A DNA stretch of 64,000 bases from Notoacmeibacter sp. MSK16QG-6 (lineage in GTDB: Bacteria > Pseudomonadota > Alphaproteobacteria > Rhizobiales > Rhizobiaceae), in NCBI RefSeq assembly GCF_024158145.1, contig NZ_JAMYXM010000001.1:1364001-1428000 (forward strand). Reading direction: 5' to 3'. Within the stretch, counting starts at the first letter, position 1. Every line of letters begins with the position of its first letter. The notes under the pieces were generated by a model that was not told the origin of the DNA, did no database searches, and saw only the letters and a list, made by a program, of their open reading frames with translations. Positions 19,469-28,095 of the stretch are shown here, piece after piece. The position numbers and the translations under genes were made by a program.

Positions 19469-19489
19469 GTGCTACCCCGGTGCTACCCG
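19469..19489 (+). repeat. Right copy of 21-bp integrase arm-type repeat
   Basis: The segment is identical in sequence and orientation to 5441-5461, with GTGCTACCC twice, and lies 46 bp inside attR. In the excised circle the two copies would flank the 47-bp core on either side, as expected for attP arms. Confidence 0.65.
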
Positions 19490-19535
19490 GAGCGTTTCAG
19501 CGAAATAGCTAAATCACCTAAGTCATTAAAATCAT

Positions 19536-19582
19536 TGGCGCACCCATCAGGATTCGAACCTGAGACCTCTGCCTTCGGAGGG
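19536..19582 (-). repeat. attR: 47-bp core within tRNA-Arg 3' half
   Basis: This is the right-hand copy of the direct repeat shared with 5266-5312. It starts at the encoded CCA and ends in the anticodon loop, the usual crossover region for tyrosine integrases that target tRNA genes. Confidence 0.92.
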
Positions 19583-19612
19583 CAGCGCTCTATCCAGCTG
19601 AGCTATGGGTGC
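19536..19612 (-). tRNA. tRNA-Arg(CCG)
   Basis: The minus strand reads a complete 77-nt cloverleaf including encoded CCA. Acceptor GCACCCA pairs with TGGGTGC, followed by discriminator G. The D-arm contains AGCTCAGCTGGATAGAGC. The anticodon stem CTGCC/GGCAG encloses loop CTCCGAA with anticodon CCG, and the T-arm is CAGGTTCGAATCCTG. Its 3' half is the integration site of the island, and the island's own sequence restores the gene. Confidence 0.97.
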
Positions 19613-19912
19613 CCGAAATCGCCAACGCAAAGCGCTTCGACAGGCGCGTTCTAGCCGAAGGCAGATGGCTCTTCAATCGCCACATGCGCATTTTCTGCGC
19701 GGAGCCTTTTCCGCCCGAGCAGGTTCCGGACGGCCAGAAAACAAACGCAGGACGCTTTGGCGACGCCTCTTACTCACCACTCAGATCATACGCGACGCGC
19801 TGTCCCCGTCTCCGCTATTGATGGTCCTGCATCCACGCCCCCTCCCAGTATCAACGAGCCCATGACGCGGTGCCATCCCCGCAATGGGCTATCGCCAGCG
19901 GGATCGCAGAGG
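19613..19912. other. Intergenic region between tRNA-Arg and coaA
   Basis: These 300 bases hold the upstream region of tRNA-Arg and the 3' flank of coaA. Short open frames here (for example one from 19609) overlap the tRNA or lack protein character. I see no clear terminator or other element. Confidence 0.5.
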
Positions 19913-20911
19913 CTACAATTTTCGCAGCGAAACGCTTTCGACCAGATGGTTTGCGCCCTTGCGCAAGATCAGGTCGGCGCGCGGACGGGTTGGCAGGATG
20001 TTTTCGATCAGGTTGCGCCGGTTGATCGTCTCCCAAAGCGTCTCCGCCTTTTGCCGAGCGTCCGCGAGACCCAGTTTCGAATAGCGATGAAAGTAACTCT
20101 CCGGATCGGTGAAGGCGGTGAGACGCAAATCCATGAAACGATCGACATACCAGTTGCGGATCAGCGCTTCGTCGGCATCGATATAGATGGCGAAATCGAA
20201 GAAATCGGAGACGAATGGAACGATCCGCCCCTCGGATGGCAGGTCGCGCGTCTGAAGGACGTTGATGCCCTCGAAAATGAGAATGTCGGGGGTTTCGATT
20301 TCAACGAAACGGTCGGGCACGACATCATAGGTCACATGCGAATAGACGGGCGCCGCCACGTTGCGCTCGCCGGATTTGATCGCCGACAGAAACCGCAGAA
20401 CCGCAGCAACATCGTAACTTTCGGGAAAACCTTTCCTGTCCATCAGCCCGTCGCGTTCCAGAACGGCATTCGGCAACAGAAACCCGTCTGTCGTGACCAG
20501 GTCGACCTTTGGGCTGGAGGGCCAGCGCGCCAGCAATTCCTTCAGGATACGCGCCGTCGTGCTCTTGCCGACCGCAACGGAACCGGCAATGCCGATTATG
20601 AAAGGCGTTTTCACTGCCTCCGTGGCGTTCAGGAATGCCGCGCGCTGAGCAAACAGAAGCTGCGTCGCCTCCACATGAGCGGACAGAAGGCGCGACAGCG
20701 ACAGATAGATACGACGAACCTCGTCGAGATCGACCGGGTCGCCGAGCGAGCGCAGGCGCTCGACTTCCTCGCGCTTCAGCGTCAGCGGCGTGTCGGCGCG
20801 AAATGCCGACCATTGTTGCGCCGTGAATGTGCGATAGGGCGACACGTCGGTCGCATGGCCGTCGGTCGGGCCAAGGTGATAACCCGCCTCGCCGCCGAAC
20901 TGCAATGTCAT
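19913..20911 (-). CDS. coaA: Pantothenate kinase, type I
   Basis: The 332-aa enzyme phosphorylates pantothenate in the first step of coenzyme A synthesis. The P-loop [30 protein letters not shown] and [18 protein letters not shown] are hallmark segments of the CoaA family, and the length is normal. Start ATG 20911 has AAGGGA upstream. It lies 25 bp downstream of hisE on the same strand, the usual rhizobial arrangement, and is the last gene of the his cluster. Confidence 0.96.
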   Translation of the reverse strand: MTLQFGGEAGYHLGPTDGHATDVSPYRTFTAQQWSAFRADTPLTLKREEVERLRSLGDPVDLDEVRRIYLSLSRLLSAHVEATQLLFAQRAAFLNATEAVKTPFIIGIAGSVAVGKSTTARILKELLARWPSSPKVDLVTTDGFLLPNAVLERDGLMDRKGFPESYDVAAVLRFLSAIKSGERNVAAPVYSHVTYDVVPDRFVEIETPDILIFEGINVLQTRDLPSEGRIVPFVSDFFDFAIYIDADEALIRNWYVDRFMDLRLTAFTDPESYFHRYSKLGLADARQKAETLWETINRRNLIENILPTRPRADLILRKGANHLVESVSLRKL

Positions 20912-20934
20912 GTCCCTTGTCCCAAATCCGCGTT

Positions 20935-20952
20935 CCTCAGCCGGATTCCTTT
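20935..20952. repeat. 18-bp repeat CCTCAGCCGGATTCCTTT at 3' end of hisE
   Basis: An identical 18-mer occurs at 31889-31906, where it also covers the last codons and stop of a minus-strand gene (both proteins end KESG). The 12-bp core TCAGCCGGATTC recurs at 24050 and 32267. The function is unknown. Confidence 0.6.
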
Positions 20953-21263
20953 CGCGTCGCCTTTTCGCTCAGGCCCGATCGGCCAGTGCGACGAGCCAGC
21001 TCCTCCATCACCTCTGACAGCGGCACGCCGGCCAGCTTCAGGACCACGAGCCAATGATAAAGAAGATCTGCGCTTTCGGCGACGAGGCCGTCCCGGTCGC
21101 CTGAAACCGCAGCGATTACCGTCTCGACCGCCTCTTCCCCGAGTTTCTGCGCAGCCTTGCCCTGCCCCTTGCCAACAAGCTTGGCGGTCCAGCTTTCATC
21201 GGGCGACGCCGCAGCGCGCTCGGCAATGCGCAATTCGAGATCGGCCAGGGTGAACACGCTCAT
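20937..21263 (-). CDS. hisE: Phosphoribosyl-ATP pyrophosphatase
   Basis: The 108-aa enzyme hydrolyses phosphoribosyl-ATP to phosphoribosyl-AMP in histidine synthesis. [13 protein letters not shown] and [13 protein letters not shown] carry the acidic metal-binding residues of the MazG-like fold. Its ATG overlaps the hisF stop (ATGA), so it is translationally coupled. hisI is not adjacent, as is common in Rhizobiales. Confidence 0.95.
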   Translation of the reverse strand: MSVFTLADLELRIAERAAASPDESWTAKLVGKGQGKAAQKLGEEAVETVIAAVSGDRDGLVAESADLLYHWLVVLKLAGVPLSEVMEELARRTGRSGLSEKATRKESG

Positions 21264-22060
21264 GCCAGCGCCTCCATTTCGATACCGTCCATCCGCATCT
21301 GCAGGCCGGCCGCCGCCATATGTCGCTTGGCCTCGGTTATCGAGTAGGTTCCGAAATGGAAAATCGAGGCGGCGAGCACCGCTGTGGCGTGTCCATCGCG
21401 AATACCTTCGACCAGATGATCGAGCGTGCCGACACCGCCCGACGCGATGACCGGCGCCGTCACCGCGTCGGAGACGGCGCGCGTGAGTTCAACGTCGAAG
21501 CCCGATTTCGTGCCATCGCGGTCCATGGACGTCAGCAGAATTTCGCCGGCGCCGAGATCCACCACCTTGCGAGCGAATTCAACGGCATCAATACCGGTTT
21601 CCTTTCGCCCGCCATGGGTGAATATCTCCCAGCGCGGCGTCTCCCCTGCATTCGAGACGCGCCGCGCATCGATCGCTATGACGATGCATTGATTGCCGAA
21701 CTTGTCTGCCGCTTCGGCCACGAAATCAGGATTTAGAACGGCAGCCGTGTTTATCGAAACCTTGTCGGCGCCGGCCAATAACAGCTTTCGGATGTCCGCA
21801 TTGGTGCGTACGCCGCCGCCAACCGTGAGCGGCATGAAGCAGTGCTCTGCCGTTCGCGCAACGACATCGAATATGGTGGCGCGATCTTCATGGCTGGCCG
21901 TGATGTCCAGGAAGCAGAGTTCATCAGCGCCGGCCGCGTCATAGGCGCGCGCAGCCTCCACCGGATCGCCGGCATCGATCAAATCGACGAAATTGATGCC
22001 TTTGACGACTCGACCGTCTTTCACGTCCAGGCAAGGAATGACACGGGATTTCAGGGTCAT
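21260..22060 (-). CDS. hisF: Imidazole glycerol phosphate synthase, cyclase subunit
   Basis: The 266-aa (beta/alpha)8-barrel enzyme starts at ATG 22060 ([20 protein letters not shown]). The catalytic Asp in [13 protein letters not shown], the phosphate-binding GGGVRT, and [15 protein letters not shown] with the second catalytic Asp are all present. It pairs with HisH to form IGP and AICAR. It is preceded by hisA 97 bp upstream and overlaps hisE. Confidence 0.96.
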   Translation of the reverse strand: MTLKSRVIPCLDVKDGRVVKGINFVDLIDAGDPVEAARAYDAAGADELCFLDITASHEDRATIFDVVARTAEHCFMPLTVGGGVRTNADIRKLLLAGADKVSINTAAVLNPDFVAEAADKFGNQCIVIAIDARRVSNAGETPRWEIFTHGGRKETGIDAVEFARKVVDLGAGEILLTSMDRDGTKSGFDVELTRAVSDAVTAPVIASGGVGTLDHLVEGIRDGHATAVLAASIFHFGTYSITEAKRHMAAAGLQMRMDGIEMEALA

Positions 22061-22157
22061 AATCGCAGGTTCCGGTCCCTCATCTTCCGCAGAAAGCATG
22101 CCGCTGGTTGCGGATCAAGCTCTAGGAGAGCCGACTTCGATTAGCAGATTCGCGATT

Positions 22158-22901
22158 TTACGCGTCGTGCCCGCTTAAAACCGCCAGCGCCTCGGCCGGG
22201 TCGAGCCGGCCATCATAGAGCGCACGGCCGGAAATCGCGCCTTCCAGCCGCTCGGCATCGGGCATCGTCATACGAACGATATCGGCCAGCGAAGCAAGCC
22301 CGCCCGACGCGATGACCGGGATCGAGACGGCGTTGGCCAGATCGATCGTGGAATCCCAATTGATGCCGGTCAGCACGCCGTCGCGGTCGATATCGGTATA
22401 GATGATCGCCGCCACCCCTGCCCCCTCGAAACGCTCGGCCAATTCGATCACACCGAGTTCGGACGCTTCCGCCCAGCCTTCGACCGCGACCTTTCCGCCC
22501 TTGGCGTCGATGCCGACGGCGATCTTGCCGGGAAACTGCTTGCAAGCCTCTTTCACGAGGTCCGGATCGCGCACCGCAACCGTGCCCAGAATGACGCGCG
22601 CGAGGCCTTTACTCAGCCAGCTTTCAATATGATCGAGCGTGCGGATGCCGCCGCCGAGCTGCACCGGGTTCTTCGTCGCGCCGAGAATGGCCTCGACCGC
22701 CGCGCCATTGACGCTTTCGCCCTCGAACGCCCCGTTCAGATCGACGACGTGCAGCCATTCGAAGCCCTGGTCCTCGAATGCTTTCGCCTGCGCCGCCGGG
22801 TCTTCGTTGTAGACCGTCGCGCTGTCCATTTCGCCGAGCTTTAGGCGAACGCACTGGCCATTCTTCAGATCGATGGCGGGGAAGAGGATTTTATTGCTCA
22901 T
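22158..22901 (-). CDS. hisA: ProFAR isomerase
   Basis: The 247-aa (beta/alpha)8-barrel isomerase acts in histidine biosynthesis, with catalytic Asp8 in [13 protein letters not shown], the barrel phosphate site QLGGGIRT, and [10 protein letters not shown] with the second catalytic Asp. Length is normal. A low-G+C membrane-protein gene ends 9 bp upstream where hisH would normally lie next to it. Confidence 0.96.
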   Translation of the reverse strand: MSNKILFPAIDLKNGQCVRLKLGEMDSATVYNEDPAAQAKAFEDQGFEWLHVVDLNGAFEGESVNGAAVEAILGATKNPVQLGGGIRTLDHIESWLSKGLARVILGTVAVRDPDLVKEACKQFPGKIAVGIDAKGGKVAVEGWAEASELGVIELAERFEGAGVAAIIYTDIDRDGVLTGINWDSTIDLANAVSIPVIASGGLASLADIVRMTMPDAERLEGAISGRALYDGRLDPAEALAVLSGHDA

Positions 22902-22910
22902 CTATTTCTT

Positions 22911-23366
22911 CTAATGTTTGAGGACCTTCGGGACACTGATAACCGAGAAATAAATTATCGAAATCGTCATCGTAAAATAAAATAAATCTGCATTTATTTT
23001 AAAATCTAACCACACCCAATACGGTACAAGAGCGTACAAAATTGACATAAAGAATCGAAAAATTTCTTGGTCGAATTTCCTGCCTTGAAAAATTTTGTAT
23101 GAAGCAACAAGAGCGATAGTTATTGAAGCTGAATTTGCGATGATGAGATAGATATTTAAACCAACAGTTTCTTCATCCTGATAAAATAAAATTCCTGAGA
23201 TTATTGCTAATAACACAATTACAGCAATAGCGAGCCCAAGAGATGATCGAACCCTTTCACTGAATAATATTTCTTGGTCGTCTCTGCTACTCATCCTCTT
23301 CCATATTGACAACGATATCTGACATATGAATGCGACTAGCAGGCCGATGATTACTTGCTCAGCCAC
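22911..23366 (-). CDS. A+T-rich multi-pass membrane protein inserted between hisH and hisA
   Basis: The 151-aa product starts at GTG 23366, sharing one base with the hisH stop. At least four hydrophobic helices are visible: VIIGLLVAFICQISLSIW, LGLAIAVIVLLAIISGILFY, NIYLIIANSASITIALVA and a C-terminal pair around LYALVPYWVWLDF and FYFTMTISIIYFSVISV. No family is recognised. Base composition is sharply different from all neighbours (20 of 60 G+C at 23101-23160), and codons such as ATA, TTA and AAA are frequent, so recent acquisition is likely. A membrane protein of unknown role, perhaps a small immunity or defence gene; that last point is speculation. Confidence 0.72.
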   Translation of the reverse strand: MAEQVIIGLLVAFICQISLSIWKRMSSRDDQEILFSERVRSSLGLAIAVIVLLAIISGILFYQDEETVGLNIYLIIANSASITIALVASYKIFQGRKFDQEIFRFFMSILYALVPYWVWLDFKINADLFYFTMTISIIYFSVISVPKVLKH

Positions 23367-24019
23367 TACGGCATCCAGCGCAGGAAGTTGGCGATCAGAG
23401 CCAGGCCAAGAGCCTGGCTCTTTTCCGGGTGAAACTGGGTGCCGGCCCGGTTGCCGTCGGCGACGATGGCGGTAACAGGTCCGCCATAGTCGGTCGTCGC
23501 GATCAGCTGTTCCGGCTTGTCGCACGCCAGCTGATAGGAATGCACGTAATAAGCGTGCAGCCCGCCCTCGCCCGTCTCGATGCCTTCCAGCAGGGGATGT
23601 CGCTGTTTCACGTGAATCGTGTTCCAGCCGATCTGCGGAATTTTAAGGTGCGGGTCATCCGGCTCGATACGCTTTACATCGCCTACAATCCAACCGAAGC
23701 CCGGCGTCGTCACTTTTTCCAGGCCGCGATCGGCCATCAACTGCATACCGACGCATATGCCGAGAAAAGGCCGGCCATTCGCAACCACCGCTTCGTCCAG
23801 TGCTTCGTGCATGCCCGGAACGGCGTCGAGGCCGGCGCGACAGTCTGCGAAGGCGCCAACGCCCGGGAGAACGACGCGATCGGCCGTGCGCACACGCTCA
23901 GGTTCATCGGTCAGCTCAATCGACGCGCCGTCCATTCCAGCTTCACGCGCCGCCCGTTCGAACGCCTTGGTCGCGCTCTTCAGATTGCCAGATCCGTAAT
24001 CGATAATGGCCGTTCGCAT
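23366..24019 (-). CDS. hisH: Imidazole glycerol phosphate synthase, glutamine amidotransferase subunit
   Basis: The 217-aa class I glutamine amidotransferase has the catalytic Cys in [11 protein letters not shown], the oxyanion loop [10 protein letters not shown] and the His-x-Glu dyad in [10 protein letters not shown]. It supplies ammonia to HisF. The ATG shares a base with the stop of the DUF2628 gene upstream. Inside the gene a parS-like sequence (23604-23619, 14 of 16 matches) is present but may be chance. Confidence 0.96.
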   Translation of the reverse strand: MRTAIIDYGSGNLKSATKAFERAAREAGMDGASIELTDEPERVRTADRVVLPGVGAFADCRAGLDAVPGMHEALDEAVVANGRPFLGICVGMQLMADRGLEKVTTPGFGWIVGDVKRIEPDDPHLKIPQIGWNTIHVKQRHPLLEGIETGEGGLHAYYVHSYQLACDKPEQLIATTDYGGPVTAIVADGNRAGTQFHPEKSQALGLALIANFLRWMP

Positions 24020-24435
24020 CAGACGGGCGCCCCTGCAAGAGAAGAATGATCAGCCGGATTCATTTCCAATGTATGCCGGCTGAACCAGCGAAGCTCCGCA
24101 TCTTCTACTGTATCCCCTGCAGTGACGCCGATCTCCCGCCAGTCCCGCTTTTCCAACCCGCTGGCGATCAGGCCCGTCGATTCCAGGCCGACAATAAAGC
24201 CAACTGCAAGATTGCAAAGGATCACATAGGCATTGGCAAAGCCGAAATGCGGCAAAGCTAGTCCGACTGCCAGGGTCAGCAGAAAAACGAGCAGTGCCGT
24301 CAGCCAGAGGCGTTGAGAAAGAAGCCAGACGACTGGAAGCAGAAAGGCCAGCCAGCGGAACCGCTCCGCGACAAACCGCGTTTCGATGGCGCTCGTTGAC
24401 GATGCCGGCCGCTCCATGACCCGGTAAACCTTCAT
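24019..24435 (-). CDS. DUF2628 membrane protein in his operon
   Basis: The 138-aa protein starts at ATG 24435, with AGGAG upstream. It begins [10 protein letters not shown], the typical DUF2628 start, followed by an acidic/basic stretch and three hydrophobic helices ([56 protein letters not shown]). This gene is conserved between hisB and hisH in many Rhizobiales; its role is unknown. The C-terminus is cytosolic and carries the 12-bp motif found at the hisE and smr ends. Confidence 0.88.
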   Translation of the reverse strand: MKVYRVMERPASSTSAIETRFVAERFRWLAFLLPVVWLLSQRLWLTALLVFLLTLAVGLALPHFGFANAYVILCNLAVGFIVGLESTGLIASGLEKRDWREIGVTAGDTVEDAELRWFSRHTLEMNPADHSSLAGAPV

Positions 24436-24445
24436 CGCGGTCTCC

Positions 24446-25042
24446 TCAGCCGGCGAGCGAACCCTTCGTGGAGGGCACGGCATCGCCAACACGTGGATCG
24501 GGCTCGAATGCGACACGCAGCACCCGCGCCACGGCCTTGAAACACGTCTCTGCGATGTGATGGCTGTTGGCTGCATAGTGGTTCTTCACATGCAGCGTGA
24601 TGCCCGCATTGCCGGCGAAAGCCTGAAAGAATTCGCGCACCAGTTCGGTGTCGAACGTGCCGATCTTCGGCGCGGTGAATTCGACGTTCCAGACAAGGAA
24701 CGGCCGGCCGGACACATCGACCGCGGCCAGCGTCATCGTTTCGTCCATGACGAGATCGAGTGAAGCGTATCGGCGAATGCCGCGCCGTTCGCCGAGCGCC
24801 TGGTTTATCGCCTGACCCAGCGCAATGCCGACGTCCTCGACCGTGTGATGATCGTCGATATGCAGATCGCCTTCCGCCCGCACCTCGATATCCATGAGGG
24901 AATGGCGGGCCAACTGCTCCAGCATGTGGTCGAAGAAACCGACGCCGGTCTTCACATCGTACCGGCCCGTTCCATCGATGGCGACGGAAACGGCAATCTG
25001 GGTTTCGGAGGTCTTGCGTTCGACGGTTGCACTGCGCGCCAT
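24446..25042 (-). CDS. hisB: Imidazoleglycerol-phosphate dehydratase
   Basis: The 198-aa single-domain dehydratase starts at ATG 25042 and carries the repeated metal-binding motifs [15 protein letters not shown] with DDHHTVED, and [11 protein letters not shown] with FKAVARVLR. It converts imidazole glycerol phosphate to imidazole acetol phosphate. It is the first gene of the minus-strand his cluster and diverges from hslV; the 158-bp gap must carry promoters for both. Confidence 0.96.
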   Translation of the reverse strand: MARSATVERKTSETQIAVSVAIDGTGRYDVKTGVGFFDHMLEQLARHSLMDIEVRAEGDLHIDDHHTVEDVGIALGQAINQALGERRGIRRYASLDLVMDETMTLAAVDVSGRPFLVWNVEFTAPKIGTFDTELVREFFQAFAGNAGITLHVKNHYAANSHHIAETCFKAVARVLRVAFEPDPRVGDAVPSTKGSLAG

Positions 25043-25200
25043 GGGAGAAGCCTCAAGCTGTAGATACGCGGTCACTTACCCCAAAGGCCTGCGGAGTGAA
25101 ACCACCCTGCCCCGGCAAATGGTTGGCAGCGTTACCGACAATGCCTATCTGGCGATGCAAGAGAAATAAGCGGCGCCAGTCGGCCCGGAAAGGATAAACA

Positions 25201-25758
25201 ATGAGCGAGACCGTCATGCACGGCACGACGATCGTGACGATCCGCAAGGGCGGCAAGGCGGTCATCGCCGGCGACGGCCAGGTTTCACTCGGCCAGACGG
25301 TGATGAAAGGCAATGCCCGAAAAGTCCGCCGGATTGGCAAGGATGGAAAGGTGATCGCCGGTTTCGCCGGCGCGACTGCTGACGCCTTCACCCTGCTGGA
25401 GCGGCTGGAAAGCAAGCTGGAGCAATATTCCGATCAGCTGATGCGCGCCTGCGTGGAACTTGCCAAGGACTGGCGGACCGACAAATATCTGCGGCAGCTC
25501 GAAGCGATGATGCTGGTTGCCGACAAAGACGTGACGTTGGCTATTACGGGCAATGGCGACGTTCTGGAGCCGCAGCATGGCGTCATGGCCATCGGCTCGG
25601 GGGGCAATTATGCGCTTGCCGCCGCGCGGGCGCTCTACGATACCGAGACCGATGCCGAAGAGATCGCCCGCAAGGCCATGGCCATCGCCGCCGAAATCTG
25701 CGTCTACACCAATGACAGCGTGATCGTGGAGACTATAGAGAACGCGGCGGAGGTGTAA
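25201..25758 (+). CDS. hslV: ATP-dependent protease peptidase subunit
   Basis: The 185-aa proteasome-like peptidase carries the nucleophile Thr after processing at [29 protein letters not shown] and [12 protein letters not shown] are standard HslV segments. It assembles as a double hexamer with HslU and degrades misfolded proteins. HslU is 3.8 kb away rather than next door, unlike most relatives. Confidence 0.95.
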   Translation: MSETVMHGTTIVTIRKGGKAVIAGDGQVSLGQTVMKGNARKVRRIGKDGKVIAGFAGATADAFTLLERLESKLEQYSDQLMRACVELAKDWRTDKYLRQLEAMMLVADKDVTLAITGNGDVLEPQHGVMAIGSGGNYALAAARALYDTETDAEEIARKAMAIAAEICVYTNDSVIVETIENAAEV

Positions 25759-25782
25759 GCCCTCCGCTACCGCCTGCTCCGA

Positions 25783-26685
25783 TCAGTTCCCGCTGTCGTC
25801 TTGCGGATTGCTGACCTCCGGTCGCATGAGCACGTATGATGTATCGTCGAGTGTCTCATAGACGCCGGCGATGTTCTGCGCTCGCCACTCTTCGAACTTT
25901 GCTAAATCGGAAAATTCTTCCAGCATCAGATCGGACTGAATGGTTTCCAGACTTTTGCCATCCAGCATTCCCTGCAGCACACCGTTATACAGCGTTTCCA
26001 GATAGGATAGGTAACGCTCGACATCGGTGCGGTCTCCCGTGTCAGCATGGCCACCAACGAAAGTCTCCCAATCCAGGTCGAGTACGTCGCGCGTCGATGA
26101 AATCATACCATGAATGTCGTAGCCCTTCAGATTCTGATAGGGCATGCGACCCAGCACAATCCAGTCGACTACATACATCACGTCCGCTCGCTCAAACTGC
26201 ATGCTGACCGAGCCCCGTCCGTTATTTGGGCCATGGTGGCGCAGCACCAATGTTTCGTTTCCAAGACGCAGACGCAGCGTGTCCTCGAAAGTCAGATCCG
26301 GTAGCACCGCATTGGCCTTGCTACGTTGCAAATCCTGATAGGCCTGTTCCTGCGCCACGAAGGTAACACCGGGCTGATCGAAGACCTCGCCGCCGTAGAC
26401 GTGGTCGTAGTGGCTGTGACTGTAAATGACATAACGAATTGGCTGCTCAAACCGCTTCTTGAGCTCGTCACTCAGCCAGCGCGCCGCGTCGTCATTGAGC
26501 GTATCTAGAACGGCAATGCCGTCATCAGTAACCCAGACCATGGACACGTAGTTGCCGGCCACGTAGCGCCACAATCCGTCTGACACCTCTTCCAACGCAT
26601 ATTGCGGTTCGCTCACCTGCGCGGCAAGCGGTGTGGTTGTTGCTAAGAGAGCGGCGAGAAGAGTGGTCGTTCGCAAATGGGTCAT
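25783..26685 (-). CDS. Secreted metallo-beta-lactamase-fold hydrolase
   Basis: The 300-aa protein starts at ATG 26685 with a Sec signal peptide (TTTLLAALLATTTPLAAQ). The zinc-binding HSHYDH box is at 90-95, with further ligand candidates in LRHHGPNN and FVGGHADTGD. This is the MBL superfamily, of the quinoprotein-relay/SoxH-like secreted type; the substrate is not deducible. It separates hslV from hslU together with three other genes. Composition is slightly less G+C-rich than the flanks, and the gene may be an insertion. Confidence 0.85.
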   Translation of the reverse strand: MTHLRTTTLLAALLATTTPLAAQVSEPQYALEEVSDGLWRYVAGNYVSMVWVTDDGIAVLDTLNDDAARWLSDELKKRFEQPIRYVIYSHSHYDHVYGGEVFDQPGVTFVAQEQAYQDLQRSKANAVLPDLTFEDTLRLRLGNETLVLRHHGPNNGRGSVSMQFERADVMYVVDWIVLGRMPYQNLKGYDIHGMISSTRDVLDLDWETFVGGHADTGDRTDVERYLSYLETLYNGVLQGMLDGKSLETIQSDLMLEEFSDLAKFEEWRAQNIAGVYETLDDTSYVLMRPEVSNPQDDSGN

Positions 26686-26848
26686 CGGACACGATCTTTC
26701 GGTTCTAATATTTGAGAAAATTATAACTGTGTCCGATGCCATGCCAATCAACGCTATGCGACACATTGTCTTTGCGGCCTGAGGCGCGAGCGCGGCAATA
26801 ATATCACCGGGGTTGGCCGCCGAACGTGACGGTCACCGCCAAGAGAGA

Positions 26849-27697
26849 CTAAAGAAGCCGATCAAGCCGTTCGGTGATGAAGTCCGGCATGCGGCGAGCC
26901 TCGAACAACGCATCGCGGACCAGCCCGTCGAAGTGGCGTGTCAGTTCCAGAATCTGCCGGCGTTCGCTCAGAACGAAATAAACCCGGCCGATATAGATGG
27001 TGGCCTGGAACGTGCCGTAGACGGTAATCGGCGCGGAGAAAATCTTCTTTCGGTCGAACAGATAAAGTCGGAGCGAAGGGTAGAGCTCTTCCGTCAGGCG
27101 TTTCAGATGCTGGAGCTGCTCGATTCGCAGATCGACCGGCAGATCCGCCCAGTAGCTGTCACCGCGCGCAAAACCGTCCAGCGCGTCGACCGGCATGGCG
27201 ATCTCGTAATCGGTGTCCGGCGCGCGCAGATAGGCCAGGCGATCACGCATGTCGGTGACGGCCTGATCGGAGGTGCGGCCGAGCGTATCGCCATATTCGA
27301 AGCGCAGCACCGATTCGGTCTTCAGCATATCGGGCAAAGTGGCCGGGACATGGCGCACCTTCATGCCGCGCGACTGCTCGTGCCAGCGGAAGATGGCATC
27401 GTCCGACGGTGCACGCTCGGCCGTTTCCATACGCATGGCGACCTGCAGAATATCGGCGCTCTTTTCGCGACGGTCGGTCAAACCGAGAAGCCAGTCGGTC
27501 GATACCCCCAATTCAGAGGCGCATTCCGCCGCAAGCTGGGCGTTCGGCAAGCGCGCCGTGTCGCCGCTCAGAAGAAGCGAAACGGTTGAGCGATCTGCAC
27601 GAATCGCACGCGCCAGAGCGCTTTTGGACAGGTTGCGCTCAGTCATGGCCTGCGCCAGACGTTCCTGAAACAATCGTGCCCGTTCGCGCTTATCCAT
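26849..27697 (-). CDS. XRE-family transcriptional regulator with alphaproteobacterial C-terminal domain
   Basis: The 282-aa product starts at ATG 27697; an ATG at 27715 is also possible. An N-terminal HTH (LSKSALARAIRADRSTVSLL then SELGVSTDWLLGLTDRR) is followed by a 200-aa domain with DALDGFARGDSYWADLPVDL and a C-terminal ligand-like fold. This layout is common in Rhizobiales regulators of unknown target. It lies between the MBL gene and a divergent small DUF2061 gene in the hslV-hslU gap. The A+T-rich upstream region (27716-27770) may be an operator. Confidence 0.82.
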   Translation of the reverse strand: MDKRERARLFQERLAQAMTERNLSKSALARAIRADRSTVSLLLSGDTARLPNAQLAAECASELGVSTDWLLGLTDRREKSADILQVAMRMETAERAPSDDAIFRWHEQSRGMKVRHVPATLPDMLKTESVLRFEYGDTLGRTSDQAVTDMRDRLAYLRAPDTDYEIAMPVDALDGFARGDSYWADLPVDLRIEQLQHLKRLTEELYPSLRLYLFDRKKIFSAPITVYGTFQATIYIGRVYFVLSERRQILELTRHFDGLVRDALFEARRMPDFITERLDRLL

Positions 27698-27866
27698 GGT
27701 GGTGATTTTTATCACACGCGATGTGAAAAATCTTGTTTGACGATAATAGCCGCGATAATTTGCATGATTCCGCGATGGTGCCCGTCTTGTTAGAAACGGA
27801 CCATGAGTAGCCGAAGCGGATTAAGTCGCTGGTTCTTCTACCGATATTCGATGCGATCTGGAGTGT

Positions 27867-28088
27867 ATGATGGAAACGCGCAAGCGGAGCCTGGCGAAAG
27901 CCGTCTCGTGGCAGGTGTGGGGCCTAGTGACGATGGCGCTGCTCGGTTTTCTCATGACCGGATCGATACGCACTGGCGGACAGCTGGCCCTTCTGTCAGC
28001 GCTGATCGGCTTTCTGTGCTATCTGCTGCACGAGCGCATCTGGTCGGCCATCCGCTGGGGGATGGATTTTAGCCGAACCAATGTCTAA
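27867..28088 (+). CDS. DUF2061 small membrane protein
   Basis: The 73-aa protein (ATG 27867 or 27870) begins METRKRSLAKAVSWQVWGLV. It has two hydrophobic helices separated by SIRTGGQ and ends HERIWSAIRWG. This is the DUF2061 signature, an inner-membrane protein of unknown function. It converges with the YihY-like gene 7 bp away. Confidence 0.85.
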   Translation: MMETRKRSLAKAVSWQVWGLVTMALLGFLMTGSIRTGGQLALLSALIGFLCYLLHERIWSAIRWGMDFSRTNV

Positions 28089-28095
28089 CGGCGAA

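Larger units (their letters stand above)
5266..19582. mobile_element. tRNA-Arg-integrated genomic island carrying a type I RM / SIR2 / GmrSD defence operon
   Basis: A 14.3-kb segment is bounded by a 47-bp perfect direct repeat corresponding to the 3' half of tRNA-Arg(CCG). The right copy is part of the intact tRNA gene and the left copy is the displaced remnant. Inside the left end is an intact tyrosine recombinase gene. Both ends also carry an identical 21-bp internal repeat that looks like integrase arm-type sites. The cargo is a small excisionase-like gene, a degenerate integrase relative, two minus-strand small genes and a six-gene HTH-RM-SIR2-GmrSD operon. No conjugation, replication or phage structural genes are present, so it is best described as an integrative, probably mobilisable or satellite-like defence island. 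Confidence 0.88.

Noticed and set aside
19349-19654. 101-codon plus-strand frame ending in the tRNA region
   Set aside because: Its C-terminal half ([20 protein letters not shown]) is the well-known false translation of the antisense of a tRNA gene.
23604-23619. parS-like sequence within hisH as a true ParB site
   Set aside because: Two mismatches, inside conserved coding sequence and 15 kb from the oriC candidate; chance is not excluded.
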